Source: CBDDEH01 sp965226865
GTDB lineage: Bacteria; Chloroflexota; Dehalococcoidia; Lucifugimonadales; JAGWBF01
DNA length: 64,000 nucleotides
Direction: 5' to 3'
Assembly (NCBI GenBank): GCA_965226865.1
Contig: CBDDEH010000003.1
Location: 682,001 to 746,000, forward strand
Shown one piece after another: positions 26,213 to 33,495 of the stretch (the first letter of the stretch is position 1; each line of letters begins with the position of its first letter). The notes under the pieces are model-generated. The model ran no database searches and was not told where the DNA came from. It saw only the letters and a list, made by a program, of their open reading frames with translations. The position numbers were made by a program, and so were the translations under genes.

Positions 26213-26434
26213 GGTCTTCTGAGTATCCGCATCGCTGACCACTATCTCGATCTTCGACTGGTGAAGCATGCTCGCCATGTAGCTCTGGGTTCCTCTGCCG
26301 CCGGTTCGGACGCCCCTCTGGACCCCTCGACCGGTTACCTGGATCACGCTCAAGCCCAGGATGCCCTCGTTAGCCAGGGCATCCTTTACGTTGTCCAGCT
26401 TTTCGGGTCGGATGAATGCTTCGACCTTGTTCAT
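26213..26434 (-). pseudogene. P-II nitrogen regulator, 5' two thirds only
   Basis: Starts at the ATG 26434 with GAGGAAG upstream: MNKVEAFIRPEKLDNVKDAL, then EGILGLSVIQVTGRG and HQSKIEIVVSDADTQK, the typical P-II strands. About 74 codons remain of the usual 112. The conserved GEIGDGKIF and the C-terminus are replaced by sequence of the IS21 right end. The T-loop lacks the usual YRG..Y motif (VRTGGRGTQSYMAS). It is divergent from the ammonium transporter at 26703, its functional partner in most bacteria. Confidence 0.8.
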
Positions 26435-26524
26435 ACTTTCTTCCTCGAGAGCTTTCACCTACTGTAAAGATCGTTCCCGAACTGAGCGCCAACCTCAGGA
26501 GGCTAGGGTATTCGTTCCGGTAGA

Positions 26525-26575
26525 GACTTACACCGCCTGACTGTTTACGCACCCCCTGAGCGTACCTCATTAGGA
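26525..26575. repeat. Solo IS256-like end
   Basis: ACACCGCCTGACTGTTTACG at about 26530-26549, then CACCCCCTGAGCGTACCTC, is a diverged copy of the right end of the IS256 element (11582-11620). It lies in the intergenic space between the P-II remnant and the ammonium transporter. It could affect their promoters. Confidence 0.55.
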
Positions 26576-26702
26576 AAAAATTGACCTTCAATCTGTAAGT
26601 AAGTATTCTACCTGAAGCACCTGAAGGCGCACTATCGGTAATCGGCAGGTGGGTACTCTTGTACTTTCTGAAACCCAGATGTGCTCATAGATGAGGTGAA
26701 CG

Positions 26703-27938
26703 GTGGGTCCTATGGCTGCTATCGACAGCGGGGATACAGCGTGGATATTAGTATCGTCGGCCTTGGTGTTGCTCATGACTCCCGGTTTGGCGTTTTTCTA
26801 TGGCGGGCTTGTTCGGGAGAAGAACGTCCTGGGCACCATCATGCACAGCTTTATGGCCATCGCCTTGGTCAGCTTGGTCTGGATACTGTGGGGTTACAGC
26901 TTGGCCTTTGGCCCTGACTTGGGCGGTGTTATCGGCAAGCTGGATTATGTGATCTTGCGTGATGTTTCGGCGACAGACCCAGGACCCTACGCCGGTACAA
27001 TCCCCCACCAAGCTTTTATGGTGTTCCAGATGATGTTTGCCATCATCACGCCAGCTCTCATCACAGGGGCTTTCGCGGAACGAATGAAATTTAGCTCTTA
27101 TGTGATTTTCATCGTTGCGTGGTCAACTATCGTTTACGCTCCTCTCGCTCATTGGGTTTGGGGCGATGGTGGTTGGTTGGGAAATTGGGGTCTGTTGGAC
27201 TTTGCAGGAGGGACCGTGGTGCATATCAGCTCTGGAGCAAGTGCGCTGGCAGCAGCCTTGGTGTTCGGCAAGCGCCTGCGGTTTGGTACCGACCCGATGG
27301 AGCCCCACAACGTACCCTTCGTTATTCTCGGAGCTGGCTTGCTGTGGTTTGGCTGGTTCGGCTTCAACGCCGGGAGTGCTCTCACCTCCGGCGGTAGCGC
27401 CACCAATGCATTTGTGGTGACCAATACCGCAGCCGCCACAGCAGCTCTAACTTGGGTTGCTCTGTCGATGCACTTCACCAAGAAGGTCAGCGCCGTGGGA
27501 GCTGCCACCGGAGCTGTCGCTGGTCTGGCGACCATCACCCCCGCATCGGGGTTTGTAGGTCCAATGCCTGCTATCCTCATCGGATTCGGCGCAGGGGTAT
27601 TCTGCTATACCGCTGTATGGTTCAAGGACAAGGTCAAGCTGGACGATTCTTTGGATGTCTGGGGAGTTCATGGCATCGGGTCAACCTGGGGTATGTTGGC
27701 TGCGGGGTTGTTCGTGGGAGTGGGCTTTTTGACTTTGTCCGAGCTGACTGACCTTAGCCGGGGAGCTCAGATCGTGCGGCAGCTGGGAGGTATCGGTGTT
27801 ACTTGGGCGTGGGGCTTTGGGATGACACTGATGATCCTCTTCGCCCTCAAGTTCACTCTCGGATTGCGGGTCGAAGAGGGGCAGGAAGAAGAAGGCCTGG
27901 ACCTGTCCCAACATGGAGAACAGGGTTATGGAACATAG
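26703..27938 (+). CDS. amt: Ammonium transporter (Amt family)
   Basis: Integral membrane channel for ammonium uptake, about 411 aa with 11 hydrophobic segments. Family marks: DTAWILVSSALVLLMTPGLAFFYGG, FAIITPALITGAFAERMKF, DFAGGTVVHISSGASALAAAL (pore His), FVILGAGLLWFGWFGFNAGS and DVWGVHGIGSTWGMLA (second pore His). The start is GTG 26703 or ATG 26712; GGTGG lies before the ATG. The C-terminal tail is acidic (EEGQEEEGLDLSQHGEQGYGT). It appears intact, unlike the neighbouring P-II gene that would normally control it. Confidence 0.93.
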   Translation: MGPMAAIDSGDTAWILVSSALVLLMTPGLAFFYGGLVREKNVLGTIMHSFMAIALVSLVWILWGYSLAFGPDLGGVIGKLDYVILRDVSATDPGPYAGTIPHQAFMVFQMMFAIITPALITGAFAERMKFSSYVIFIVAWSTIVYAPLAHWVWGDGGWLGNWGLLDFAGGTVVHISSGASALAAALVFGKRLRFGTDPMEPHNVPFVILGAGLLWFGWFGFNAGSALTSGGSATNAFVVTNTAAATAALTWVALSMHFTKKVSAVGAATGAVAGLATITPASGFVGPMPAILIGFGAGVFCYTAVWFKDKVKLDDSLDVWGVHGIGSTWGMLAAGLFVGVGFLTLSELTDLSRGAQIVRQLGGIGVTWAWGFGMTLMILFALKFTLGLRVEEGQEEEGLDLSQHGEQGYGT

Positions 27939-27950
27939 GGCCAAGGGCTC

Positions 27951-28192
27951 GATATCAATGGAGAGCAAGAAACATTAGCAGCAACAGGCGAACGCAAGGA
28001 TGGCTTCCAAGCCGTGTCCGGAGTGGAGCAAGCCGACTATATATCAAGGAGGATGTGGCTGGTCGGGATTATGCATCTGACCTGGGTTTGCCCAGGGAGT
28101 ATCCCTTCACCCGCGGTCCCTATCCGACCATGTATCGTGGCCGTCCTTGGACCCGCCGACAGATCGTTGGCTATGGCACCGCCAACTCCACT
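27951..28192 (+). pseudogene. Methylmalonyl-CoA mutase N-terminal remnant
   Basis: One frame gives GERKDGFQAVSGVEQ. After a shift near 28027 another gives LYIKEDVAGRDYASDLGLPR, EYPFTRGPYPTMYRGRPWTR and RQIVGYGTANST, the conserved start of the mutase large subunit (PFTRGPYPTMY and WTMRQIAGFGTA motifs). The gene stops there; the rest, several hundred residues with the barrel and B12 domain, is absent. It begins about 12 nt after the ammonium transporter stop and ends near the left part of the IS110 element. Confidence 0.72.
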
Positions 28193-28259
28193 TTTTTCGG
28201 CCTACGTGTACTGTATTGAGCCCGTCTCACAAAGTCCCTTGACTGGGTTCACGCTGGGC

Positions 28260-28590
28260 GGGCAGACTGATTCTAGCGTTCTATGGAGTGACAAGGTTGG
28301 AAATACGGCAGAGAACAACGTAATGCCAGCGAGAGCCGACATCCAGAAATCGACGACCCGGGGAGTGTCAGGCTTCTGAGACTGCGATGATGAATCCCGG
28401 GCCACCTCGGCTCGGGCCTGACCCTTTCTGAGACTGGCATCATGCCTTCAGCCTGATCTGTCGACTCGATTCGAGGTGGCGCCAGAAGTGCCCTCGGCAA
28501 GGCGAGCAGTGACCTTATAGGAGCCTGGCCTCACGCCCCATCGCAGTCCTGTCCGCTCACCTGGCCAGTGCGCTATCCTCCGGGAGGTGG
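28260..28590 (+). ncRNA. Candidate IS110 bridge RNA region
   Basis: Non-coding stretch of about 330 nt directly upstream of the IS110 transposase, where elements of the IS110 group encode their bridge RNA. It contains the hairpin CCCGGGCC-ACCTC-GGCTCGGG (about 28398-28418), a repeated CTTTCTGAGACTGGCATCAT-like block (TTCTGAGACTG at about 28373 and 28430) and TATAGGAGC (28516-28524). The last recurs at the right end of the element (29671-29679), as expected if a guide loop reads the donor end. Exact RNA ends are unknown. Confidence 0.45.
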
Positions 28591-28592
28591 AA

Positions 28593-29666
28593 ATGACAGG
28601 AGTCGTCGGTCATAAAGGTAGTCGTGGTGTTGAGCTGGTCGTCGGAGTCGACACCCACCAGGATGAGCATGTGGCGGTGGCCATTGACCGTCAGGGGGTC
28701 CGCCTGGGGGAGCTTCACACAGTGGCGACCACCCATGGGTATGGGGAGCTCGAACGGTGGTCCCGGGGCCTGGGAGAGATTCATGCCTTCGGGATTGAAG
28801 GCACCGGTTCCTACGGTGCCGGAGTCGCCCGATTCCTGACCAGTAGGGGCCATACCGTAGTGGAGGTCAACCGGCCCGACCGGTCAACCCGCTATCGGAA
28901 GGGGAAGAGCGATCCCACTGATGCGGAGATGGCAGCGCGTGCCGTGCTTGCCGGAGTAGCCGATGCCACTCCCAAGTCAGGTGAGGGTGAAGTCGAAATG
29001 ATCCGTATGTTCAAGAGCACCAAGGACTCGGCCGTCAAGGCTCGCACCCAGGCAATCAACCAGATGAAGGCCCTGGTTGTCACGGCCCCGGCCCGGCTTC
29101 GTGAGCACCTCACTGGCCTCACCGCTGCTGCCCTTGTCACCCGGTCCAAGAGCTTCCGGCCTGGTCGTATGGAGGGTCCCACCGCGGCGGCCAAGTATGC
29201 TCTTCGCTCCCTTGCCCGTCGCTACCGTCAACTCGGTAATGAGATAAAGGACCTGGAGGCCGAGATCCAACGACTCACACGGACGGCAGCCCCAGCCCTG
29301 GTGGATGGCTTCGGCATAGGACCAGACACGGCGGCGACCCTCCTCATTGCTGCCGGGAGTAACCATGACCGCCTCCACTCCGAGGCTGCCTTCGCCTCCC
29401 TGTGCGGTGTCAATCCCATCCCTGCTTCCTCCGGCAAGACCAACAGGCATCGGCTCAACCGCGGCGGCCACCGCCAGACCAACGCGGCACTCCATCGCAT
29501 TGCTGTCGTCAGACTTCGTCATGATGAGCGGACCCAGGCATACATGCGTCGTCGCACCACCGAGGGAATGAGCAAGGCTGAGGTGATCCGCTGCCTCAAA
29601 CGCTATGTCGCTCGCGAGGTCTTCTCCGTCCTACGGAACTCAGCCCTATCCCACAGCACTCCTTGA
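28593..29666 (+). CDS. IS110-family transposase (recombinase)
   Basis: DEDD-type recombinase of about 357 aa. ATG at 28593 with GGGAGGTGG upstream (an in-frame GTG lies at 28587). The N-terminal RuvC-like domain shows LVVGVDTHQDEHVAVAID and FGIEGTGSYGAGVARFL, then NRPDRSTRYRKGKSDPTDAE. The C-terminal domain has PALVDGFGIGPDTAATLL, FASLCGVNPIPASSGKT and RHRLNRGGHRQTNAALH, which holds the serine-containing Tnp_20 region. Length is usual. It seems intact. Confidence 0.9.
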   Translation: MTGVVGHKGSRGVELVVGVDTHQDEHVAVAIDRQGVRLGELHTVATTHGYGELERWSRGLGEIHAFGIEGTGSYGAGVARFLTSRGHTVVEVNRPDRSTRYRKGKSDPTDAEMAARAVLAGVADATPKSGEGEVEMIRMFKSTKDSAVKARTQAINQMKALVVTAPARLREHLTGLTAAALVTRSKSFRPGRMEGPTAAAKYALRSLARRYRQLGNEIKDLEAEIQRLTRTAAPALVDGFGIGPDTAATLLIAAGSNHDRLHSEAAFASLCGVNPIPASSGKTNRHRLNRGGHRQTNAALHRIAVVRLRHDERTQAYMRRRTTEGMSKAEVIRCLKRYVAREVFSVLRNSALSHSTP

Positions 29667-29700
29667 CATCTATAGGAGCATCAAGCTCATATTAGGACCT

Positions 29701-29737
29701 CCCACCGAAAAGTTCGCAATTCGGTACGTGCAGGCCC
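29701..29737. repeat. Inverted copy of the recombinase-linked site
   Basis: CCCACCGAAAAGTTCGCAAT followed by TCGGTACGTGCAGGCCC is the reverse complement of 33281-33315 (two or three differences). It lies just after the right end of the IS110 element. See also 9715-9739. Confidence 0.55.
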
Positions 29738-29895
29738 AGTAACCTGTACGCCACTTCCTGACCGCTTACACGGCCATGACCTCGGCCCAGCCGGACGACC
29801 ATGATAAGTGATACGTGGTCGTCTCCCAGACTATTTAAGTGGCCGACAGCGGCACGCCTTCGGCTGCCGAAGCCGAGGAATCCCTCATAGGCTGA

Positions 29896-30603
29896 ATAGG
29901 CGGCTACGAGAGCGTTGTATTCTTGGCACCGATGGGAGCCCACAACGCCATCGCCATTGAGGCGTGGCAGGTTGTGGCACAGTGGGATCTTCAGACAGAT
30001 GACGAAGGCACGGTGAATGCCGTCCGCTACGGGACGTTCGAAGGGGACCCGGAACACACACAGACCCTGGCCAACCTGAAGAGCCGCGTCACGACGGCGG
30101 CAACGTCTGACTCTTTCGCCAACAGCAGAATCGGGAACGTAAGCGGCCTGACACAGTACTACCGGGACATCGGGGCGTACGGGGACATCACGCCCGACGA
30201 TGGCGGACCACACCCTTCACGCCGTCGCAGCCGCCTCCGGTGTACGCTCCCGCGCCTGCGAGCCTGACGGCCACGGCGTCGGGGGAGACCACGGCGTTGG
30301 GAGAGGAGAGCGCCGACCTATCGTGGAGCTCCGTGACCGGAGCATCCGGCTACCACGTCCAGCGCCGCGTCAGCGGGGGCGGCGAGCGGTGGACGAGAGC
30401 GTTACGGGCACGAGCCGCACGGGTGACCGGCCTGTGGTGCGGCAGGACGCACGAATTCAGAGTGGGCGCGTACGGGGATGGGACAACTTACAACGCGAGG
30501 GCGGGCCTGTGGTCCCCCACGGAGACGGCTACCACGGCAGCGTGCAGCCCTCTGCCTCCGAGGTTCAGGGCGGACTCGTACTCGTTCGAGATCAGCGCCC
30601 TCG
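29896..30603 (+). pseudogene. Secreted fibronectin/cadherin-like protein, interrupted
   Basis: Open from 29896 with no visible start. First domain unknown (NAIAIEAWQVVAQWDLQTDD, VSGLTQYYRDIGAYGDITPDD). After a one-base shift near 30205 comes a fibronectin III domain (ASLTATASGETTA, ADLSWSSVTGASGYHVQRRV, THEFRVGAYGDGT), then a cadherin-like start (FRADSYSFEISAL). The IS3 copy A interrupts here at CTCG. Across the IS the frame resumes at 31863 (APVGDAVGTVSAFDVNDDAV). It was part of a multi-domain surface protein. Confidence 0.68.
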
Positions 30604-31862
30604 TGACCTGCCCCCAATAGTTGTACCGCAAATTGACCTGCCCCCAATAGTTGTACCGCAAATCATGAGACACTGATAGCGCTTGGAGCAGAGGAGGTGA
30701 GGATGGCCTCTGGAGCAGGAGGGCGATAGCCCAGGGCGCTGTGGGGGCGTTGGTGGTTGTACTCGTGGCGCCACTGCTCGGTGAGGACCTGCACCTCCCA
30801 GAGGGTATCGAAGAGCTCCCGGTCCAAGAGTTCGTCCCTAAGCTTGCCGTTGAAGCTCTCAACATACCCATTCTCCCAAGGGCTACCCGGTGTGATGAAG
30901 AGGGTTGTGACTCCCACCCCTTGGAGCCACAACCGCACCGCCCTGGCGGTGAACTCCGGCCCGTTGTCCGAGCGGAGGTGCTCCGGCACGCCACGCTGGA
31001 CCATGAGGTCCCCCAGGCATTCAATGACATGGGGTGAGCGTAACGAGCGACCCACATGGATGGCCAGACACTCCCTGGTATACTCATCCACCACTGTCAG
31101 GAGACGAACGGGTTTGCCGTCACTGGTACGAAGGGCCACAAAGTCGTATGCCCAGACGTGGTTCCGTCGTTGTGGCCTCAGCCGCACGCAGGAGCCGTCA
31201 GTAAGCCAGAGTCGGCCCCGTTTGGGCTGTTTGGCTGGTACCTTGAGTCCTTCCCGTCGCCAGATCCGCTCCACCCGCTTGTGGTTCACTCTCCATCCCT
31301 CCCATTGCAGCATGGCAGTCACCCGCCGGTACCCATACCGTCCGTACCGACTGGCCAGCCGAACCACTGCCATCGTCAGGGCCTCCTCATCATCGGCCAC
31401 TGTTGCAGTGTACCTCTGTGTTGACTGGGGTTGCTCAAGCGCCCGGCAAGCGCGCCGCTCAGAGATGCCATACCGTTCCCGTGCCAACTCCACGCATCTC
31501 CGCCGGCGGGCCGGGCTCAGAAGTTTCCCCGTGCTGCCTCCTTCAGAATCTGGTTGTCCAACGTCAGGTCCGCTACCGCACGCCTGAGTCGTCCGTTCTC
31601 CGCTTCCATCTCCCGCAACCGCCTCGCCTGGTCTATTCTCAGCCCCCATACTGCTGCCGCCACCGGTAAAACGTATGGTCTGATACCCCGATACCCCTGC
31701 ATGCCTGGGCCACCGTCTCCCCTTGCGCCAGGGCCACCTCCGCTTCCCGCAGCTTCCCTATGATCTCTTCTACACTGCGCTTTTTACTCGCCATTGACTA
31801 CCCCCTCTCACCAGCTCCACTTTACGAGTTTATAACTGGACCAGTTTTTGGGGGGCAGGTCA
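30604..31862 (-). mobile_element. IS3-family element, copy A
   Basis: Ends TGACCTGCCCCCAATAG at 30604 and, inverted, TGACCTGCCCCCCAA at 31862. Flanked by a 4-bp duplication CTCG (30600-30603, 31863-31866). The left terminal 30 nt are duplicated in tandem (30604-30633 and 30634-30663). Identical in coding content to copy B at 33496-34724, in opposite orientation. Confidence 0.88.
30663..31794 (-). CDS. IS3-family transposase, copy A (orfA frameshifted, orfB open)
   Basis: orfA from the ATG at 31794 (MASKKRSVEEIIGKLREAEV, HTH GVSDHTFYRWRQQYGG) stops early. A one-base shift gives the usual leucine-zipper tail RRLREMEAENGRLRRAVADL, then TLDNQILKEAARGNF. orfB follows with RRRRCVELARERYGISERRA, RRVTAMLQWEGWRVNHKRVE, and DDE residues in VWAYDFVALRT, RSDNGPEFTA and VESFNGKLRDELLD. 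The same shift is present in copy B, so it predates the duplication or is a true feature of this element. Confidence 0.82.
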
Positions 31863-32196
31863 CTCGCTCCGGTGGGAGACGCGGTGGGCACTGTGTCGGC
31901 CTTCGACGTGAACGACGACGCGGTGACGTACTCGATCACGGCGGGGAACGAGGAACAATGACCTGACTGGCAGCATACCTGTGGAATTGGGCGACATGGA
32001 CAGCCTGACCGATCTGTGGCTGCGCGACAACAGTCTGAGCGGCGGGATACCACAGGAGCTTGAAGACCTCAATCTGACGGCTCCGCACCTGTCCGGCAAC
32101 TCGTTCTCAGGCTGCATCCCGTCGGGATTGCGGGATGTCGAGACCAACGACCTGAACCTCTTGGGGCTTGACTACGGCACATCGCCTGAGTCATAG
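31863..32196 (+). pseudogene. Continuation of the interrupted surface protein joined to an LRR remnant
   Basis: The first 85 nt continue the cadherin-like domain (APVGDAVGTVSAFDVNDDAVTYSITAGNE). Near 31948 the sequence changes frame into plant-type LRR repeats: NNDLTGSIPVELGDMDSLTD, LWLRDNSLSGGIPQEL, LSGNSFSGCIPSGL. The frame ends at 32196 (YGTSPES). The junction looks like a deletion that joined two parts of one gene or two related genes. Confidence 0.6.
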
Positions 32197-32217
32197 TCGT
32201 CCCCCGGCTCGGGCGAC

Positions 32218-32313
32218 GTTCACATCCAGGGATAAGGTCGTCCTGGGGGCGGCGGTCGGGACGTCGCTAGCGAGAAGTCTCGGCGCTGTCACCTTCAGCA
32301 GCCTCCAGGCCCA
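32218..32313 (+). repeat. Hydrophobic C-terminal tail homologous to 19708-19802
   Basis: One frame reads DKVVLGAAVGTSLARSLGAV then TFSSLQAH, a likely C-terminal membrane anchor. It is related to 19708-19802 with shared stretches AGGGATA(A)GGTCGTC and GCCTCCAGGCCCAC. It probably ended the LRR protein just upstream. Confidence 0.45.
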
Positions 32314-32490
32314 CCCCCCACGAGTACCGCAGTTTTTTGTGTCTATTAGAAACCGCGGAGGCTGGTTTGGGGCGTCGATGCCAAGGACGGTGCGCCACCG
32401 GTGCGGGTGGAAAACGCCTTTCCCGCCATCGTCTCTCAGCAGGAGTTCCGACGGATCACCCGCTCCCTTCGCTCCAAGGCCCCGGCCAGG

Positions 32491-32579
32491 GTCAACCCCC
32501 GGCGGGCATCCATCCCCTTTAGAGAGGTAGGAACATGACCAATCGAAATAAGTCAACCCCCGGCGGGCATCCATCCCCT
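32491..32579 (+). repeat. 28-nt duplication at 61-nt offset inside the recombinase
   Basis: GTCAACCCCCGGCGGGCATC continuing CATCCCCT occurs at 32491-32518 and again at 32552-32579. The 33 nt between include AGAGAGGTAGGAACATGACC. The outer sequences join as VNPRRASIPYLLSGLVKC, the expected recombinase reading. So 61 nt (33 new plus 28 duplicated) were inserted into the gene. Confidence 0.7.
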
Positions 32580-33253
32580 ACCTCCTCAGCGGCTTGGTGA
32601 AATGTGAGAAGTGCGGAAAGGCGCTCACTGCGGCTGAGGCCAAGAGCGGCAAGTACAGCTACTACGTCTGCCACTCACTGCTGAAGAAGGGCAAGGGAAC
32701 TTGCAAGACTCCTCGCCTCAACTCCAAGCGCTTTGAGAAGCTGATGATCGACCAGATTCGCGCAAACATCCTCACGGAAAGCAACATCCGGGACCTGGTT
32801 AGACTGATGGACGAGGAGATGGACGGGGTGGCTGCTGAGCAGCGGGAGAGGCTGGAAAACATCGAAGCGGAGCTTATCGAGGTGCGGCGGCGCTTGGACC
32901 GGGTGTGGCACGTCATCGAGAACTCGGAACTCGACATATCCGACGCCACCTCCCGCATCAGAGAGCACCGGGAGCGTCAGGAGAAGCTGGAGATCGCCGC
33001 AGAGGAGGCCAGGGCATTGCTCTCAGAGCGCCGGGCCGTGCTGGACAACGTGGACACCATTGCCGCCTTCGCCGAGGACATGAGCGACTTCCTGATGACC
33101 AGCGAAATCACCGAGTCTCGGGCCTTCATCAAGTCCTTCGTCAAGGAGATCAAGGTCAAGCCGGGAAAGGCAACGGTCTACTACACCCTACCCACGCCGC
33201 CGGACAGCCCGATAGGGGGCGGAGACGCCGCAGAGGTGGCTCTCCACGGCCCA

Positions 33254-33303
33254 GTTCGCAGTTCAGTACACGTTGGTGGGCCTGCACGTACCGAATTGCG
33301 AAC
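33254..33303. promoter_or_regulatory. Palindromic site at recombinase 3' end (possible attachment site)
   Basis: GTTCGCAGTTCAGTACACGT (33254-33273) and ACGTACCGAATTGCGAAC (33286-33303) are inverted repeats matching at 16 of 18 positions with a 2-nt gap, around a 12-nt centre. It overlaps the last codons of the recombinase remnant. Half-copies at 9715 and 29701 sit at gene breakpoints. Large serine recombinases use att sites of about 50 nt; the assignment is an inference. Confidence 0.5.
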
Positions 33304-33361
33304 TTTTCGCTGGGAGGTCAGGTTATAGTGCCTCGCTGCATTTGAGGCTACACCCAACATC

Positions 33362-33495
33362 TCATGCGACAGCCCAGCCTTCCGAGAGCACTTCTGCCTG
33401 CTCAAGAACGGTGACGGTTGCCTTCTCCTGCTTGTCGGGCGGGTAGCCGTGTTTGCGCAGGATGCGCTTGACCATCGCCCGGAGCTTGGCGCGGA
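33362..33495 (-). pseudogene. hsdR: hsdR C-terminal remnant
   Basis: About 43 codons (RAKLRAMVKRILRKHGYPPD, KQEKATVTVLEQAEVLSEGW) that match the far C-terminus of type I restriction R subunits. They lie on the same strand as, and beyond the IS3 copy B from, the hsdR body at 34725-36452. About 450 residues expected between them (helicase C-half and following domains) are missing, so the IS marks an internal deletion. Confidence 0.7.

Larger units (their letters stand above)
32360..33328 (+). pseudogene. Large serine recombinase, C-terminal part
   Basis: Only the DNA-binding end remains: VRVENAFPAIVSQQEFRRIT from the recombinase domain, then after an internal duplication a zinc ribbon (VKCEKCGKALTAAEAKSGKY, YYVCHSLLKKGKGTCKT), a long coiled coil (DEEMDGVAAEQRERLENIEA, ATSRIREHRERQEKLEIAAE) and the end IKVKPGKATVYYTLPTPP. 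The catalytic N-terminal domain with the active Ser is absent. The last codons run into a palindromic site. The open frame from an in-frame GTG at 32594 to 33328 has 244 codons. Confidence 0.78.

Noticed and set aside
29692..30213. Minus-strand frame of 173 codons opposite the fibronectin protein
   Set aside because: The plus strand carries continuous protein-like domains that rejoin across IS3 copy A. The minus frame has no motif and no SD.
30604..30663. Two 30-nt direct repeats as a CRISPR unit
   Set aside because: They are adjacent without a spacer and equal the terminal sequence of the IS3 element also found at copy B.
33270..33320. Possible tRNA gene 3' end at the recombinase terminus
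   Set aside because: GGTGGGCC and a TTCG-like loop recall the antisense of a tRNA end, but no T-stem, anticodon arm or acceptor pairing could be built.
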